Source of the DNA: Schistocephalus solidus
Lineage: Eukaryota; Platyhelminthes; Cestoda; Diphyllobothriidea; Diphyllobothriidae
DNA length: 64,000 nucleotides
Assembly (NCBI GenBank): GCA_017591395.1
Contig: WEDG01000466.1
Span: 310,001 to 374,000 of the forward strand
Direction of reading: 5' to 3'
Of this stretch, positions 61,265 to 64,000 are shown piece after piece; position 1 is the first letter of the stretch, and each line of letters begins with the position of its first letter. The notes under the pieces are model-generated. The model was not told the origin of the DNA. It saw only the letters and a program-made list of their open reading frames with translations, and ran no database searches. The translations under genes and the position numbers were made by a program.

Positions 61265-62805
61265 TCAACGTAATCCTACTTAAAGCATTTTTTCCTTTAC
61301 TTCTGTAGAGCTTGAACTCCCATTTAACCATGTTGTACCCATTTGATGATTATCTATATTGATTATTGCTTTTGCTCGAAGTGATATTTCGAATTCACAA
61401 AAAGATATGCTTAGTCACATGTAAGCTTAAATTAAGTGACCTTACTCGTGCAATGTGTGACCAAAATTAAATGAGCAATTTAGCGTACATTTGGTCTTGT
61501 TATTATGGATTATTAAGTGGATTTTGAGGCTCAGAAAGCTTTCTGTATTAAATAAAACTGCATGTTTCAGCTTATATATTAAAGGCAAACAGGTAGGATT
61601 TGGGTGAAATCGGGAGTTGCCAGACATTCAAAAAATTTTCTAGGTTATGACGATTTTGCTCCATACCGCAGAAATAAACTTGTTTACCTGTATTTTGTTT
61701 TACTATGGTGTAAATAAAGACCGGTAACAGAATAACTGCAAGATATTGTTAATATGGACTAAAGAACCACCTATATATAATTGGAAACAAATGGGGCGGA
61801 AAAAGGCTCCAGTATAAAGATATAAGGTTGTTCTTTCATTTTCAGTTGGAAATGTAGCACTAATTTTCAGGGTACTCACAGAACAGGTAAAACGTCCGCA
61901 TTTTCACCTTGACTTAACCTTTTAAAAGGTTAAAGTACACATATTTTTGCCAGTGAAGTATCCACGTAACGCGCTTTTTAAAGGGGTTACTTATTATAAA
62001 ATGTTTTTAACTAATCTTAGACATAATTACTGTTAACTTTTGATGTGAATGTTTAATTTTTCTCGGCAGTTAGTTTTGACGGTTTGGTAAACACAAAAAC
62101 AGGATCTAAATTTACTATCGATCGATTGAATACAGTGAAAATCGTGAAATATGCTCCGGTATTTCAAGGATGATCTGAAACTACTTGTAGTCCAATACAA
62201 GAAATATTAATAAAGAAATTTGAAGGAAGAATAGTTCTCCTTATATCCAGAAAATGGTATGTTCACGCTATCACCTGGCCATTCTTTATAAATTTATTCT
62301 TGGCATTTACAGTGATTTTCAATTTTTCAGAATTTTGCCGGTTCTTTTCAAATAGTTTGTATTTCTCAAAAAATAATATAACTTTTCTCATTTTCATTAC
62401 GTTTTCCGTTCATTTAAGGTTGCTTATTAGAATTTCCAAATCTTTGGTTTAATGTGTTGATTTCAATTCACCAGTGATTATCAATCTTTAGTAAATTCTG
62501 GCATTTTGCATATTTATGGGTCACAAACTGTGCGTTAAATCGGACTCCTCTTTCGTAAAAAAACACCTTTTTCAGCTTTTAGAAATAATCAACTTTTCAA
62601 ATTCATAGCCATTTACGCAGGCTCCAAACGTATAGAAGTGCAAGGGAAAAAAGCGTAGAATTCAAGTTTTTTTCATCATTTAGTAAATTGTGGCCCTCAA
62701 CTCATAAAGTAAGCGAGGAATTGATGGTTTTATCAAATTTTCCCTAAGAATGCAAATGCTGGAACTCAGGTGCAAGGGCAATTATTTAGATGGGGAATAT
62801 TGCCG
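61265..62805. other. Unassigned AT-rich sequence
   Basis: No gene or repeat recognised. Confidence 0.4.
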
Positions 62806-62807
62806 TT

Positions 62808-62965
62808 CGTTGATTAACGCTCAACGTAACTGATCAGTGATCTTCCATCCACCAGTATTAATATTTCTGATCGAAACCGGCAAAACAAGTAGGCCATGGC
62901 TCAGTGGTAAGAGCGTCTTTTTCTTCGAGATTTGACCGTTCGAGTGACGCTTGGGTAAAATATCT
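62808..62965 (+). mobile_element. SINE 5' half (body and tRNA-like head)
   Basis: ttaatatttctgatcgaaaccggcaaaac, then the A-box region ggccatggctcagtggtaagagcg and a weak B box (ccgttcgagtgac). It ends before the hammerhead part. Confidence 0.7.
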
Positions 62966-62969
62966 ACCG

Positions 62970-64000
62970 GTTATGCAAACACGCCACCTTGCAAGATGAA
63001 ATCACCTTTTTCTAATTTTCCATGGCACACCAGTCCACTTTGCGATATCTGATTACGAGCAGTATAACCAAGGTCCCATTTTGGAAAATCATATAAGTCT
63101 GGTGAATTTAATTAATGAATTTCTCCGTCTTAAATCAAAATCCCCCTTCGAATTACCAAAATCCCACACAATTGTCTATAATCCTCGTTTCACATATTTG
63201 TTAAATTTCTAGGCATGCTCCAAGTGATCTGTTTTAAAGTATAACTCTGATGAACACGTACTCATGATTTTATAGATTTTGACTCATTCAGAAGGACTCG
63301 CTATTTCAAAACTTACCGATAAAATTCAGGAATTGTGTTTTCGTTTCGAACAAACTACTTAATTTTGGGGAATTTACTGATTATCGTGTGGGATACTCCT
63401 TAGCTATTTCCGGCACAGTAGGATGCCAGCTTTTTAAGGAACTCATTTCTGACCGCTTGCAAAACTTTAATTTTTAAAACTTGGTAGTATTTATTTTCCT
63501 CACTGATTTTATCTCTATTTATTCAAATGTATGGGATATAAAATGCACATGGGTAGCAAATTGCCTCTTCCAGTTACAAAATAGTAATGGTAAAATCATG
63601 GTTGCTTTAACAAGCTAGATTAAAAACGTTTTTCTGAGAAAAAAATACCAAGGCACACGTAAAACATCGTCTTGCCCGGAAAGTTAATAAAAAAAGAGAA
63701 AAAAATGTCTCTGACAGTCGCTGGTGCACATTTTTGGCAAGCCATATGTAATAAGACCATGGCAGTTCTTTGAGTATTGAGTTTTTCAATGCAACAAGCA
63801 TAAACCATACATGCCTGGGAATTTGAGCGTACTTTACGAAGTCATCAGGCACTGAGAATGCCAAGATGGATTGATCACGTAGGAGAGGGGTGGCTGGTTA
63901 TTTTCCTGAGCGGTTGGTTGAAAGAATTCTCACATGGTTTTTTAATAATTTTCCATTCCGTTTAATGAAAAATATAAGGGCTTGTCGTTTTTCTAAACAA
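62970..64000. other. Unassigned AT-rich sequence
   Basis: No gene or repeat recognised. The minus frame 63,607-63,864 has no known domain. Confidence 0.4.

Overview
This window looks like repeat-dominated, gene-poor nuclear DNA from a flatworm, most likely a tapeworm of the diphyllobothriidean type. The clues are a decayed non-LTR reverse transcriptase, a decayed two-finger C2H2 protein of a kind expanded in these worms, Penelope-like and mariner remnants, and tRNA-derived SINEs carrying hammerhead-ribozyme motifs, resembling the schistosome SMalpha satellite. I assign the organism by remembered family resemblance only. I found no intact protein-coding gene. The longest open frames (about 150 codons) are what chance alone gives in 64 kb on both strands.

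Layout. 1-33.7 kb: mosaic of old dispersed repeats. It holds fold-back elements (1.65-2.83, 14.75-15.6 and 15.96-16.5 kb), scattered SINE fragments, a fresh 424-bp tandem duplication (9.77-10.61 kb), degenerate TTAGGG-like blocks that travel with a fixed flank, two GT microsatellites, a reverse transcriptase pseudogene (21.6-22.35 kb), a zinc-finger pseudogene (23.1-23.44 kb) and an AT-rich repeat family (27.4-30.4 kb). 33.7-48.6 kb: satellite core. It has 33 head-to-tail units of about 310 bp (33.84-44.09 kb), an inverted terminal unit, a two-copy SINE subfamily, a fold-back MITE-like element and about 6.9 units of an unrelated 356-bp satellite, each bounded by (TA)n. 48.8-64 kb: a mariner-type transposase pseudogene with D37D spacing, inverted copies of repeats seen in the left part, more SINE fragments and unassigned AT-rich DNA.

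Main result. Each 310-bp unit carries, on the minus strand, a tRNA-like head with A and B boxes (RNA polymerase III promoter) and, about 50 nt downstream, a type I hammerhead layout: stem I CTGG/CCAG, CTGATGA, stem II, GAAA, and a short palindromic stem III. The unit has no run of four T on the transcribed strand, so transcripts could cross several units and be cut to unit length. Dispersed copies show paired changes in stem II. A second, unrelated hammerhead-like motif lies in the inverted terminal repeats of a Penelope-like remnant at 16 kb, intact in one arm and broken at the catalytic G12 in the other.
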